Source: Actinocrispum wychmicini (GTDB taxonomy: Bacteria > Actinomycetota > Actinomycetes > Mycobacteriales > Pseudonocardiaceae). From it: a stretch of DNA of 64,000 bases. Location: NCBI RefSeq assembly GCF_004345645.1, contig NZ_SLWS01000004.1, forward strand, positions 310,001 to 374,000, written 5' to 3'. The position numbers and the translations under genes are program-made. A model generated the notes under the pieces. That model was not told the origin of the DNA. It did no database searches and saw only the letters and a list, made by a program, of their open reading frames with translations. Below, piece after piece: positions 32,843 through 41,739 of the stretch (position 1 is its first letter; every line of letters begins with the position of its first letter).

Positions 32843-33459
32843 CTTCGATCAGCATCATCGGCAGCGGCAAGATGAGCGGGGCGATCGCAGAAGTCGCGAC
32901 CCGGGCCGGAGCCAGCATCCAGATCATCAAGCGCGGTGCGGAGAGCATGTCCGCAGCGCGTCCTGGTCTCGACTATGGCGTCATGGGCGACAAGCTCATC
33001 GGAGACCTGGTCGTGCTCGCCGTTCCGTACGGGGCGTACCCGAGCATCGTCGAGCGCTATCGGGACCAGCTCCGCGAAAAGGTCGTCGTCGACATCAGCA
33101 ACCCCATCGATTTCTCCACCTTCGATCAGTTGAAGTCGCCCGCCGACTCATCCACCGCCGCCGAACTCGTGAAGCTGCTGCCGGCGGGCACGGCAGTCGT
33201 CAAGGCGTTCAACGTCAATCTCGGAGACACGCTCGCCAGCGGCACGAACGGCACGACACGCACGACCGTCCTGTTCGCCGGCGACTACGCGGATGCGAAG
33301 ATAGCCGTCGCGGCGTTCATCGAGGCGGCAGGAATGCGTGCGGTTGACGTCGGCCCTCTCACCCGCGCAAGGGAGCTCGAGGCGATGGGCTTCCTCCAGA
33401 TCGTGCTGGCAGCGCTCGGCAAGACGCGTTACGAGTCGGGCTTCACGCTGCTGGAGTGA
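32839..33459 (+). CDS. NADP-binding oxidoreductase (F420-dependent NADP reductase-like)
   Basis: A 206-residue Rossmann protein: TSISIIGSGKMSGAIAEVAT with the nucleotide motif GSGKMS (residues 8-13), then DLVVLAVPYGAYPSIVERYR, VVDISNPIDF and AVVKAFNVNLGDTLASG. ISNPID with the conserved Asn and KAFN are features of NADPH-dependent F420 reductases and their NADP-binding relatives. It is translationally coupled to the FAD monooxygenase upstream and could regenerate or use its reduced cofactor, or reduce the product. Whether it uses F420 itself cannot be told; family members without F420 binding exist. Confidence 0.85.
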   Translation: MTSISIIGSGKMSGAIAEVATRAGASIQIIKRGAESMSAARPGLDYGVMGDKLIGDLVVLAVPYGAYPSIVERYRDQLREKVVVDISNPIDFSTFDQLKSPADSSTAAELVKLLPAGTAVVKAFNVNLGDTLASGTNGTTRTTVLFAGDYADAKIAVAAFIEAAGMRAVDVGPLTRARELEAMGFLQIVLAALGKTRYESGFTLLE

Positions 33460-33612
33460 GGTTGGGGCCGGAATGGTCGAGGCCCGCAGGCGATCATGGT
33501 CCCATCGTGGCTTTGATAGCGAGTCCCTGCGACAGTCCCGATCGTCAGCGTTCTAACGTAGCCCGGAAATTGAAGCCGGATGGACAACTCCGGCAACCGA
33601 GCAGAAACCAGG

Positions 33613-33750
33613 TCATCGGGCCGCCGGTCGACCAGCGCCCAACTGGTCAGCGTGGGCAGGTCGGCGCCCGGCCGGAACCGCCGCGACCGCGAGCAGGGAC
33701 GTGTGCCCGAACACGGCCAAAAAGGCCGCCACGGTAGCCGGCTCGGTCAT
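33613..33750 (-). pseudogene. Short membrane-protein-like fragment
   Basis: MTEPATVAAFLAVFGHTSLL, then AVAAVPAGRRP, from ATG 33750 with GAGGGGG upstream. It resembles the beginning of small proteins encoded next to NTPase/effector genes in actinomycetes, but is only 45 residues long. It is divergent from the fragment at 33872. It may be a remnant or a real micro-gene. Confidence 0.3.
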
Positions 33751-33871
33751 CACCCACCCCCTCGCCTCTCCCTCGTCCGTAGGTTGCGCTTTGCGTATCA
33801 GTTCGCCTGGTACCGGGAAGCGTCGCCCTGATGATCGCCGCCGCATGGCTTCGGCGTCCAACGGAGAACAG

Positions 33872-34117
33872 ATGAGGCGCATGCGGGTGGGCGTCCACCG
33901 GACTGTGCTCGTCGTGGATATGGAGGAGTTCGGGCAGGGGTGGCGAACCACACCGCGCCAGGTCGCCGTCCGGGAGGGTTTGGACCGGGCGTTGCGCCGG
34001 GCATTCGACGACGCCGGTCTGCCCTGGGTCGACTGCCGGGTGGAAGACCGCGGAGACGGGGCCGGTCCCCGTCGCGGTGAAGGAAACGTGCGCGACCGGC
34101 TGGATCTGCTGCCCTGA
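33872..34117 (+). pseudogene. N-terminal fragment of a cyclase/effector-associated domain protein
   Basis: From ATG 33872: MRVGVHRTVLVVDMEEFGQG, WRTTPRQVAVREGLDRALRR and AFDDAGLPWVDCRVEDRGDG. This is the conserved beginning of a widespread actinobacterial domain resembling class III nucleotide cyclases, usually followed by a VLVLVPA-type strand. Here homology ends after EDRGDG at about 34060, and 18 unrelated residues lead to the stop. The gene is truncated to its first 60 residues. The family is commonly fused to effector domains of NTPase conflict systems. Confidence 0.5.
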
Positions 34118-34237
34118 TCATCCATATCCCGCGATCCGCCGCCAGGAGCTGCGATGACGAAGTTTGTCGGTTGTGCTCTTCCGATCACGGGTGGCCGTGC
34201 GACAAGGTGGAGGTGATTCCGGTGGGAGGACGTGGAA

Positions 34238-35467
34238 ATGTCAACTGTGGTGGATGGTGTATCAAAGTCGAGTGATGTTCCGTTTCTCAACATTGTTGAT
34301 CCAGAATTCGACTTCACCGCTTCGTCGGTCGTCGAAGCGCAGGCGAAGAGCTGGTACGCGGACAGTCCGATCGGTCTGCTGGTTCTGCGTTATGCCGAGG
34401 CCAACGCGTTGCTGCGGGATCAGCGGCTGGACCACAACGGCAAACGCTATCTGGAGATGAACGGCGTTTTCGACGGCCCGATCTACGACTGGTTCGTTCC
34501 GATGATCGTGAACCATGACGGGGCGGACCATCATCGGCTGCGTGGCCTGGTCGGCAAGGCGTTCACCCCGCGGATGGTCAACGGGTTGCGGCCGTTCATG
34601 CGGGCGAAGGCGGAGCAGTTGGCTGATGAGCTGGCGTCGGTTGGGGTGTGTGAGTTCATCGCGGACTTCGGCAATCCGTTGCCGCTCGCGGTGATGTGTG
34701 AGCTGCTTGGCGTGCCGGCTGAGGACTATGACACGTTCCGGGTGTGGACCACGGATGTCGGTCTGGTGTTCAGTCTGGCTCATGGTGGGGACATTCGGGC
34801 TCGGGTCGAGGCGGCGTTGGTCGGCTTGACTGGTTATGTCGATGCGTTGATGACGGCCAAGGCGGCCGCGCCGGGCGACGATCTGATCTCCGCCCTGGTG
34901 GTGGCCCAGCGGGATGATGGCCGGGTCAGTCGGGCGGAGTTGGCCAACCTCATCGTCACCCTGGTCTTCGCGGCGCACGACAGCACCCGCCATCAGCTCG
35001 CCAACGCGATGGTGGCCTTCGCCAGGCACCCCGAGCAGTGGAATCTGCTGTCCGCCCGGCCCGAGCTGGCCGACCAGGCCGTCGAGGAGGTCATGAGATG
35101 GATCCCGTCGGCAACGACCGTTCGCCGGTTCGCCGCACAGGACTTCGACTACCAGGGCCTGCACATCGCCAAGGACACGTTCATCATGATCTGCGTGACC
35201 ATCGCCCAGCGTGATCCGCGTGTTTTCGCTGATGGTGCCAGGTTTGACATCACTGCTGTCCGGAAGGGGTCGGCCCTCTTGCAGTTTGGTGCCGGACCGC
35301 ATCATTGTTTGGGTGCCGCGCTCGCGCGGGCCGAGATGAGCGAGGCTCTTCCCGTGCTCGCCTCCCGGCTGGGACCACCGGTCGTTGACGGCCCGCTCAC
35401 CTGGCGCCCACCCATCGGAATCCACGGCCCGAACGCACTCCCGCTTCGCTTCGGCCGCCACGACTGA
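34238..35467 (+). CDS. Cytochrome P450
   Basis: A 409-residue soluble bacterial P450. The heme-ligating cysteine is Cys357 in FGAGPHHCLGAALARAEM. The I-helix oxygen-activation motif is AAHDST, with Ala-Ala in place of the common Ala-Gly. The ExxR motif is in VEEVMRWIPSATTVRRF, and HDGADHHRLRGLVGKAFTPR is the C-helix region. ATG 34238 is chosen since GGGAGGA ends 7 bases upstream; GTG 34232 would be too close. It needs an external ferredoxin and reductase, not present nearby. It stands alone but neighbours oxygenases and esterases, suggesting a role in xenobiotic or secondary metabolism. Confidence 0.93.
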   Translation: MSTVVDGVSKSSDVPFLNIVDPEFDFTASSVVEAQAKSWYADSPIGLLVLRYAEANALLRDQRLDHNGKRYLEMNGVFDGPIYDWFVPMIVNHDGADHHRLRGLVGKAFTPRMVNGLRPFMRAKAEQLADELASVGVCEFIADFGNPLPLAVMCELLGVPAEDYDTFRVWTTDVGLVFSLAHGGDIRARVEAALVGLTGYVDALMTAKAAAPGDDLISALVVAQRDDGRVSRAELANLIVTLVFAAHDSTRHQLANAMVAFARHPEQWNLLSARPELADQAVEEVMRWIPSATTVRRFAAQDFDYQGLHIAKDTFIMICVTIAQRDPRVFADGARFDITAVRKGSALLQFGAGPHHCLGAALARAEMSEALPVLASRLGPPVVDGPLTWRPPIGIHGPNALPLRFGRHD

Positions 35468-35858
35468 ATGTCACCTGTGGACTGTGTCAGTCGTGCGGCT
35501 TGACCAGTTCTTCCCACGCGGCGCGGAGGTCGGCCTGGATGCCGCGTTGGCTTAATGGCCGGGTGGTCGGCCGGTCGTGATGGGTGATTCTGCCTGGTGA
35601 GTAAGACAGTTACGTTGTGGTCAACGGCCGGTTCCGTCGGGTTCCACGGGCCCGTGCGGTCAGTCACCGCGGCGGGCAGTGCGGTGACTGTCACGGGGAC
35701 CCGGGTGAGTGGGTGGCCAGGCGTCCGGCGATGGTGAATACAGGCGTGGCCGCAGGAGTTTGGGTTCCAAGCCACAACCGGCGCGTCGTCTCAGTGTTGG
35801 GAGATCGTCGTATCCTGTCCCTGACCAGCATGGGCAGACGCTGGTCAGGTGAACCCGC
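35468..35858. other. 390-bp region, no clear gene
   Basis: A minus-strand frame ends QRGIQADLRAAWEELVKPHD at a stop near 35491, which looks like the last residues of a degraded protein; its upstream part is not recognisable. Nothing else is supported. The segment separates the P450 from the converging exporter gene. Confidence 0.4.
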
Positions 35859-37025
35859 TCAACGCCGCGGGCCACCCCAGACCAACGCCGCCGCAAGGCC
35901 GTAGCCCGCGGTCATCGTCAGGCTCATGGACAGCGGCCCGGCGCCACCCAGTGACACCAGGGGCGCCACGACCGGGCCGAGGGCGAACAACGACGTCCCG
36001 AGCAGAGCCGCCGCCGTGCCCGCGCGGTCGCCGTGGTCGGCCAGTGCGAGGGCGGAGCCGTTGGACTGGGCGCCGCCGGTCGCGAACATCAGCAGGGCCA
36101 ACGGAATCAGAAACGCCACCAGGCCGGCGTCGAACAGGACCGTGACCAGCATGGCCGTCCCCGCCAGGGCGGTGGTGACTGTGGCGACGGTGTACATGCG
36201 AACCAGGCCCAACCGCCGGACAAGGGCACGGTTGAGCTGGGCGCCGAGGACGGCCATGACCGCGTTCGCGGCGAAGCAGACGCTGAACCACTGCGGTGTC
36301 AGGGTGTAACTGTTCTGCAGGACGAAACTGACCGACGCCAGATACGTGAAGAACGCGGCGCCCCCGAACATGTTGACGAACAGGAAGCGCAGGAACAGCC
36401 GGTCCCGCAGCAGCACACCGAACTCGCGGCCGGCGGACTTCGGCGGGGCACTTTCCGGCAGGCACGTCAACGCCAGCACGAACAGTGCGACGCCGATCCC
36501 CGCCAGCACAACGAAAATCCCCCGCCAGTCCATCACCGCCGCCAGTTGCCCACCGACGACCGGCGCCACGATCGGCGCGATCGCACCCACCGTCGTCAAC
36601 AACGCCAGCAGCCGCGCCAGCTCGACACCGTGCGCCAGGTCGCGCGCGACGGCCAGCGAGATCACGATGCCCGCCGACCCGCACAGCCCCTGTAGGAACC
36701 GCGCCACCAGCAACAGCCAGATCGACGGCGCCACCGCGCACACCAACGACAGTACGGCGAACAGCCCGACACCGGCCAGCAGGGGACGGCGTCGGCCGAG
36801 CCGGTCGCTGAGCGGACCCACGACCAGCTGGCCGAACGCCAGCCCCAACATGCACACCGACATCGTCGCCTGCGCCAGGCTCTCGCTCGTGCGCAGGTCG
36901 GTGGCGAGCCGGGGCAGTGCCGGGAGATACAGATCCATCGAGATCGGCCCGAAGATCTCCAGCATCCCGAGAACGACCGCCATCCGCCGTGGACTCACCC
37001 GGGTGGCGACCTGCGGCACGCTCAT
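35859..37025 (-). CDS. MFS multidrug exporter, Bcr/CflA family
   Basis: A 388-residue transporter with 12 predicted helices. The N-terminus MAVVLGMLEIFGPISMDLYL and PALPRLATDLRTSESLAQAT is diagnostic of the Bcr/CflA drug:H+ antiporter group. The loop 2-3 motif GPLSDRLGRRRPLLAG (MFS signature) and GALIAP-like TVGAIAPIVAPVVGGQ in helix 5 are present. It should export small amphipathic molecules across the membrane. ATG 37025 overlaps the TGA of the upstream esterase gene (ATGA). It is thus the third gene of an operon of two esterases and an exporter driven from about 39.17 kb. Confidence 0.9.
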   Translation of the reverse strand: MSVPQVATRVSPRRMAVVLGMLEIFGPISMDLYLPALPRLATDLRTSESLAQATMSVCMLGLAFGQLVVGPLSDRLGRRRPLLAGVGLFAVLSLVCAVAPSIWLLLVARFLQGLCGSAGIVISLAVARDLAHGVELARLLALLTTVGAIAPIVAPVVGGQLAAVMDWRGIFVVLAGIGVALFVLALTCLPESAPPKSAGREFGVLLRDRLFLRFLFVNMFGGAAFFTYLASVSFVLQNSYTLTPQWFSVCFAANAVMAVLGAQLNRALVRRLGLVRMYTVATVTTALAGTAMLVTVLFDAGLVAFLIPLALLMFATGGAQSNGSALALADHGDRAGTAAALLGTSLFALGPVVAPLVSLGGAGPLSMSLTMTAGYGLAAALVWGGPRR

Positions 37026-37993
37026 GTGGCTCGCAGGATCCGCCGCAACCACGACAACCGGGCGGCCACGGCCGACCGGGACACCTCGGCGTCGGGGGAG
37101 AAGCCCGCGAAGCCGTGATACCCGCCCGCCCACACGTGCAACTCCGCCTGACCACCGGTTGCCCAGATCCGCAGCGCGTAGTCGGTCGCCTCGTCCCGGA
37201 AGATCTCCGCCGCGCCCACGTCGATGAACGCGGGCGGCAGACCGGAGACGTCCGGAGCGCGGGCGGGCACCGCGTACGGCGAAGCTTCGTCGGTGCCGCG
37301 CAACGGGCCGAGCAGGGCGTTCCACCCGGTGTCGTTGTTGTTGCGGTCCCACGCGCCCAGCCCGTCGTACTGCCGGGTGGACACCGACGTGTTGCGGTCG
37401 TCGATCATCGGGCACAGCAGCATCTGCCCGGCGATGGCCGGACCGCCGCGATCCCGGGCCAGCAAAGCAACTCCGGCGGACAGTCCACCTCCGGCGCTCG
37501 CGCCCGTCACCACGATTCGGTCCGGGTCGACGCCCAGCTCCGAGGCGTGCTTGGCGGTCCACACCAGACCCGAGTAGCAGTCCTCGACCGCGGCGGGCGC
37601 GGGATTCTCCGGCGCCAGCCGGTACTCGACGGTGACCCCGACCGCGCCGAACCTCAGCACGTCCTGGATCAGCCCGTCCAGACCGAAGAACCGGTTGCCC
37701 AGCACCATTCCGCCGCCGTGGATGCTGTACAGGGCGGGCGCGTCCGCGATCGGTGCCTTCGGGCGGACGATGGTCACGGTGACGTCCGGGGCACCCGGCG
37801 GGCCGGGCACGGTCCGGTCCTCGACATCGACCGGGTGGTCGCCGATCATGTCGGCGACCGGCGGGATGATCGTGTCGAAGTGCGCGCGGTTGGCGAGGAT
37901 CGTGTCCGCGCGCAACGGGATCCGCTCCACCAGGTCCAGGAACGCGGCGAGGCCCGGCTCCAGCTCCGGGTCATAGGGGACAGGGGTGGTCAT
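37022..37993 (-). CDS. Alpha/beta hydrolase (HSL/lipase-esterase family), second copy
   Basis: A 323-residue carboxylesterase of the hormone-sensitive-lipase type: oxyanion-hole motif IHGGGMVLG, nucleophile elbow GASAGGGLSAG, a helix with APDVSGLPPAFIDVGAAEIF (acid) and the catalytic His in AGGYHGFAGF. The start MTTPVPYDPELEPGLAAFLD corresponds to the paralogue upstream (MTEYTPVPFDPEIEP). ATG 37993 overlaps the preceding gene's end and its own stop overlaps the exporter start. The enzyme is cytoplasmic and hydrolyses short-chain esters. Tandem duplication with its neighbour is clear from near-identical motifs. Confidence 0.92.
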   Translation of the reverse strand: MTTPVPYDPELEPGLAAFLDLVERIPLRADTILANRAHFDTIIPPVADMIGDHPVDVEDRTVPGPPGAPDVTVTIVRPKAPIADAPALYSIHGGGMVLGNRFFGLDGLIQDVLRFGAVGVTVEYRLAPENPAPAAVEDCYSGLVWTAKHASELGVDPDRIVVTGASAGGGLSAGVALLARDRGGPAIAGQMLLCPMIDDRNTSVSTRQYDGLGAWDRNNNDTGWNALLGPLRGTDEASPYAVPARAPDVSGLPPAFIDVGAAEIFRDEATDYALRIWATGGQAELHVWAGGYHGFAGFSPDAEVSRSAVAARLSWLRRILRAT

Positions 37994-38961
37994 AACCCGA
38001 GCACCCGGCGCAGCCACGAGTTCCGCGTCGCCAGCGCGGCCTTGCTGATGTGCCACTCGGGGACGTAGATGTCGAACCCGTGGAACGCACCGCTCCACAC
38101 GTGCAGTTCCGCCTGCCCGCCGGTGGCCCAGATCCGCAGGGCGTACTGAGTGTCCTCGTCCCGGAACGGCTCCGCGCTGCCCACTTCGATGAACGCGGGC
38201 GGCAGCCCGGACAGGTCCGTGGCGCGGGCCGGGGCGGCGTACGGCGACACCGCGTCCGTCCCGGCGTCCGCGCCCAGCAGGGACTGCCAGCCCGCGATGT
38301 TCGACTCGCGGGTCCACGTCCCGATCCCGGCGTACTGGTGGCTGGCGACCGTGGTGTTGGTGTCGTCGATCATCGGGCACAGCAGCAGTTGCCCGGCGAC
38401 GTGCGGGCCGCCGCGGTCCCGGGCGAGCAGCGCGACCCCGGCGGACAGGCCGCCGCCCGCACTGCCGCCCATGACCACGATCCGGTCCGGGTCGATGCCC
38501 AGCTCCGACGCGTGTTTGGCGGTCCACACCAGACCCGCGTAGCAGTCCTCGACCGGTGCCGGATGCGGGTGTTCGGGGGAGAGCCGGTACTCGACGTTGA
38601 CCGCGACCACGCCCAGTTCCAGGACCAGGGCGAGCAGCCGGGGCACGTCCATGTCGCGGTGGCCGACCATCATGCCGCCGCCGTGGATGTTGTACAGGCC
38701 GGGAACCGGCCGGTCGAAGTCGCGCGGTGAGATGATCGTGACCGTCAGGTCGGGCGCGCCCTCCGGCCCCGGGATCGTCCGCTCTTCGACGGTGACGGGT
38801 GCGTCCCCGACGGCCTCGGCCGCGGGTGTGAACATCGCGGCCATGGCCTGCCGTATCGCTGGGACGGTCTCAGGCGTGAACGGCGGGGCATCCTGCGGCA
38901 CGATCTCGGCCAGCGCGGGTTCGATCTCGGGATCGAACGGAACAGGGGTGTACTCGGTCAT
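37990..38961 (-). CDS. Alpha/beta hydrolase (HSL/lipase-esterase family), first copy
   Basis: Paralogue of the next gene: IHGGGMMVGHRD (oxyanion), GGSAGGGLSAGVALLARDRG (nucleophile), ATDLSGLPPAFIEVGSAEPF and WSGAFHGFDIYVPE (His). The 38961 start gives 323 residues, equal to the paralogue, with GGAAGGG upstream. An in-frame ATG at 39132 has an even better GGAAGGAG and lies 40 bases after a promoter -10 at 39172, and would add 57 residues (MTVPTSRSPAGMPWDTLFGG onward). Either start is possible; the shorter is chosen for length agreement. It ends in ATGA overlap with the second esterase. Confidence 0.88.
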   Translation of the reverse strand: MTEYTPVPFDPEIEPALAEIVPQDAPPFTPETVPAIRQAMAAMFTPAAEAVGDAPVTVEERTIPGPEGAPDLTVTIISPRDFDRPVPGLYNIHGGGMMVGHRDMDVPRLLALVLELGVVAVNVEYRLSPEHPHPAPVEDCYAGLVWTAKHASELGIDPDRIVVMGGSAGGGLSAGVALLARDRGGPHVAGQLLLCPMIDDTNTTVASHQYAGIGTWTRESNIAGWQSLLGADAGTDAVSPYAAPARATDLSGLPPAFIEVGSAEPFRDEDTQYALRIWATGGQAELHVWSGAFHGFDIYVPEWHISKAALATRNSWLRRVLGL

Positions 38962-39166
38962 CACGGCCCTTCCACAGGTCGGCGGATCGGTCAGGGGAGA
39001 CGGGGGTCGATGACGGCCCTTGACCTCGTCGAGCCGGTGCATGGCCGCGATCCGGTCGGACGCCTGGGACAGGCCGCCGAACAGTGTGTCCCACGGCATC
39101 CCCGCCGGCGAACGTGAGGTCGGGACGGTCATCAGGCTCCTTCCGGTGACAACCTGGCCACGTGAT

Positions 39167-39199
39167 GGTTTAGTCTACGGGTGTCGACAAAAATGTCGA
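39167..39199 (-). promoter_or_regulatory. Promoter/operator of the esterase-exporter operon
   Basis: On the minus strand ATTTTTGTCGACACCCGTAG runs into ACTAAACC (39194-39167), with TAGACT as a -10 box. A closely matching sequence lies at 41681-41710 before the ABC importer. TCGACA-AAAA-TGTCGA (39184-39199) is an inverted repeat overlapping it. A common regulator is likely. Confidence 0.65.
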
Positions 39200-39226
39200 G
39201 ACCCTGTGACACCTCTGGGAGCTCCC

Positions 39227-40546
39227 GTGCCGTTACCCCACGCGGATCTTGTCCTGCGCGGCGGACCGGTCCACACCATGGCCGGCGCCGGCTCGGGGAC
39301 CGCCATCGCCGTCCACGCCGGGCACGTCCAGCGGGTGGGCGACGCCGCCGACTGCACCGACCTCGTCGGCCCGCGCACCGAGGTCGTCGACCTCAACGGC
39401 CGCGCGGTCATCCCCGGCATCAACGACGCCCACCTGCACGCGACCTGGCTGGGCGCGTTGTGGCCGGACACCCTGTTCGGTGGCGAACAACCAGGCCCGG
39501 CTCCCGAGCGTCCACTGCGTACGGTCGAGGACCAGCGGGCGGCGATCCTCCGCGCGGGTGATCTGCTGGCCCGGCTGGGAATCACGAGCTACACCGAACC
39601 CGGCCTCGGCCCCGGCGAGGACGAGGGCGCCACGGGCGCGTTCGGCTCGTCGGTCGTGGCGCAGTACCGGTCGCTGGCGGCCGAGGGGAAGCTGCGGGCG
39701 CGGGTCACCACCCTCTGGCTGTACGGCGAACTGGACGGGCCGAGCACGCTGGCGGATTTCCGGGCCGGACTGGCCGCGATGGACATGTCCACGCCCGACC
39801 CGCGGCTGCTGCGGTTCGCGGGTGTGAAGATCTTCGCCGACGGCATTCCGCCGATGCGCACCGCCTGCACGTGCTACCCCGACGGCACCCGGCCGGACCT
39901 GCTCGTCGCGGGCGAGAACTCCGCTGAGCGCGAGGACAACCTCAGGCGGATGATCCTGGCCGCGCACCAGGCCGGGCTCCAGGTCGGCGTGCACGCCACC
40001 GGCGACCACGCCATCGAACTGTTCCTGGACGCCGTGCAGCAGGCGGGGAAGTCCGATCTGCGGCACTACGTCATCCACGGCGACCTCGTGAGTCCCGCGC
40101 AGCTCAAGCGAATGGCCACCCTGGGCGTCGGACTGTCGACCCAGGCGGGCATCGCGGTCCGTACCGCGGATCTCGTCACCGCCGCGCTCGGGCCGGACCG
40201 GAGCACGTGGCCGCTGCAGGAGGCGTTCGACGCGGGCGTCCCGCTGTGCCTGTCGTCGGACGCGCCCGTACTCTCACCGGACTGGCGTAGTGAGATCGCC
40301 GCCGCGGACGAGCTTCTGGGTCCGGCCGCGAATCCCCGGGAACGTGTGGCGAGGCTGCTTCGTTGCTACACAGTGCATTCAGCGCGCCAGGACGGCGCCG
40401 AGTCGTGGAAGGGCACGCTGGCCGAGGGGATGGTGGCGGACCTGTGTGTGCTGGCCGCTGACCCGTTGGCGCTGACCGCCGCCGAACTGCCCGATGTGGA
40501 CGTCGAGATGACGGTTCTGGGCGGGCGGGTCGTGCACGCGAAGTGA
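39227..40546 (+). CDS. Amidohydrolase (YtcJ-like metal-dependent hydrolase)
   Basis: A 439-residue metallo-amidohydrolase. An N-terminal beta-sandwich (ADLVLRGGPVHTMAGAGSGT, VIPGINDAHLHATWLGALWP with the HxH metal motif) leads into the TIM barrel containing FAGVKIFADGIPPMRTACTC, HATGDHAIELFLDAVQQAG (His ligands) and LCLSSDAPVLSPDW (Asp). It closes with MVADLCVLAADPLALTAAEL. The family hydrolyses amide or related C-N bonds. GTG 39227 is preceded by GGGAGC. It is divergent from the esterase operon across a 95-bp gap; the shared promoter region suggests joint regulation. Substrate unknown. Confidence 0.9.
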   Translation: MPLPHADLVLRGGPVHTMAGAGSGTAIAVHAGHVQRVGDAADCTDLVGPRTEVVDLNGRAVIPGINDAHLHATWLGALWPDTLFGGEQPGPAPERPLRTVEDQRAAILRAGDLLARLGITSYTEPGLGPGEDEGATGAFGSSVVAQYRSLAAEGKLRARVTTLWLYGELDGPSTLADFRAGLAAMDMSTPDPRLLRFAGVKIFADGIPPMRTACTCYPDGTRPDLLVAGENSAEREDNLRRMILAAHQAGLQVGVHATGDHAIELFLDAVQQAGKSDLRHYVIHGDLVSPAQLKRMATLGVGLSTQAGIAVRTADLVTAALGPDRSTWPLQEAFDAGVPLCLSSDAPVLSPDWRSEIAAADELLGPAANPRERVARLLRCYTVHSARQDGAESWKGTLAEGMVADLCVLAADPLALTAAELPDVDVEMTVLGGRVVHAK

Positions 40547-40582
40547 TGGCCGGGCAAGCCTGGTGGTCGCCGGGTTTATTGC

Positions 40583-40597
40583 CTACGCTCGTAGAAA
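40583..40597 (+). promoter_or_regulatory. Promoter-like palindrome before the methyltransferase
   Basis: CTACG-CT-CGTAG (40583-40594) followed by AAA gives a -10-like TAGAAA (40592-40597), 19 bases before ATG 40616. ACGCTCGTAGA also occurs at about 41627-41637. It may belong to the same regulatory family as the CGTAGACTAA promoters. Confidence 0.45.
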
Positions 40598-40615
40598 CTT
40601 GCGAGAGGAGCCAGC

Positions 40616-41593
40616 ATGGCCGTCCCCACCCCCGACCGGATCGTCGACATCGCGATTGGCTACATGGGTGCCAAGCAGTTGTTCGCCGCGTCCCGCATCG
40701 GGCTTTTCCGTTCGCTCGCCGACGGTTCACGTACGGTCGCGGAACTCGCTGAGGCGACCGGCGTGAGCGAGCAGATCGTCCGGACCCTGGCCGACGCCAT
40801 GAACGCCCAGGGCCTGCTCGACCGCGACAACGGCCGCTACGCGCTGGCCGACGACTCGGCGGAGTACCTCGGCGGTGCGGGAGTGACCGACCTGGCGCCG
40901 TTCCTGACGTTCCTCAACGAGATCAGCTACGGCCACTGGCTGCAGTTCGACTCCACAGTGGACACGACAACACCGGGTGACCTGCGGATGGACGACGCCC
41001 GGTGGGGCACGTTCATGGCCGGGGTGATGCGGTACAACGCGCTGCACGCGGCGATGCTGGCCCGCGGCTTCGACTTCACGCCGTACAAGTCCATGTTGGA
41101 CCTGGGCGGACTGTCGCCGGAGTTCGCCATCGGCGCGCTGCGGGCCAACCCGGACCTGACCGTGCGTTTCGTCTTCGCGGACATGGCCACGCAGGGCATC
41201 ACGGACGCGCTCGCGGCGGCCGGGTTCAGCGATCGGGCGACCGTCGAACCGGCCGCCACCGAGACGGCCGCCCCTGTGGGCGAGCACGACATCGTCATGG
41301 TCAACCACGTCGTTCACCGCTTCACCGCCGAGCAGAACCGGACGATCCTCGCCAACGCCCGTGCGGCGGCGAACCCGGGAGCGACCCTCCTGCTGCTCGA
41401 CTTCTTCCTGGACGGCGACGCCCGCCAGCGCCGGATCGACGCCCTGCACGCGGGCGAGTACTTCGTCATCGACGGCACCGTGGTCCATCCTGAGGCCGAG
41501 GTACGGGAGTGGCTGGCCGGTGCCGGCTGGCGGCAACGGGACGTCCTGGTCCTGCCCGGCAGTCCGCGCGTGCTGGTCGCCGAAGCGGTCTGA
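40616..41593 (+). CDS. SAM-dependent O-methyltransferase (with N-terminal dimerisation HTH)
   Basis: A 325-residue methyltransferase of the small-molecule O-methyltransferase type. The N-terminal winged-helix dimerisation domain (AAKQLFAASRIGLFRSLADG region, VAELAEATGVSEQIVRTLAD, GLLDRDNGRYALADDSAEYL) is followed by a Rossmann domain with MLDLGGLSPEFAIGALRANP (motif I, with Gly-Leu replacing the usual GGG-G), FVFADMATQGITDALAAAGF and HDIVMVNHVVHRFTAEQNRT. The product should methylate hydroxyl groups on phenols or polyketides. GAGAGGAG precedes ATG 40616. It lies 70 bp after the amidohydrolase on the same strand and may be co-transcribed with it. Confidence 0.88.
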   Translation: MAVPTPDRIVDIAIGYMGAKQLFAASRIGLFRSLADGSRTVAELAEATGVSEQIVRTLADAMNAQGLLDRDNGRYALADDSAEYLGGAGVTDLAPFLTFLNEISYGHWLQFDSTVDTTTPGDLRMDDARWGTFMAGVMRYNALHAAMLARGFDFTPYKSMLDLGGLSPEFAIGALRANPDLTVRFVFADMATQGITDALAAAGFSDRATVEPAATETAAPVGEHDIVMVNHVVHRFTAEQNRTILANARAAANPGATLLLLDFFLDGDARQRRIDALHAGEYFVIDGTVVHPEAEVREWLAGAGWRQRDVLVLPGSPRVLVAEAV

Positions 41594-41643
41594 GCCGCGA
41601 CCTGCCAGAACGAACATCCCACGTCAACGCTCGTAGACGATCG

Positions 41644-41710
41644 GTTATCAGGCGGATAACGGCTGGTCGGTGACCCGTTGATTTTTTTGCCGACAGTCGT
41701 AGACTAACCC
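41644..41710 (+). promoter_or_regulatory. Promoter/operator region of the Dpp-type ABC operon
   Basis: GTTATC-AGGCG-GATAAC (41644-41660) is a perfect inverted repeat. ATTTTTTTGCCGACAGTCGT then AGACTAACCC (41681-41710) contains -10 TAGACT and matches the esterase-operon promoter at 39194-39167 almost base for base. ATG 41740 follows 35 bases after the -10, with GAGAGAAGGA as ribosome site. Confidence 0.65.
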
Positions 41711-41739
41711 GAACTCCAGCTCCCCGAGAGAAGGACTCG

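Noticed and set aside
31622..41593. A complete secondary-metabolite biosynthetic cluster
   Set aside because: P450, methyltransferase and oxygenases are present but no PKS, NRPS, terpene or RiPP core gene is visible; catabolism or tailoring by scattered genes fits as well.
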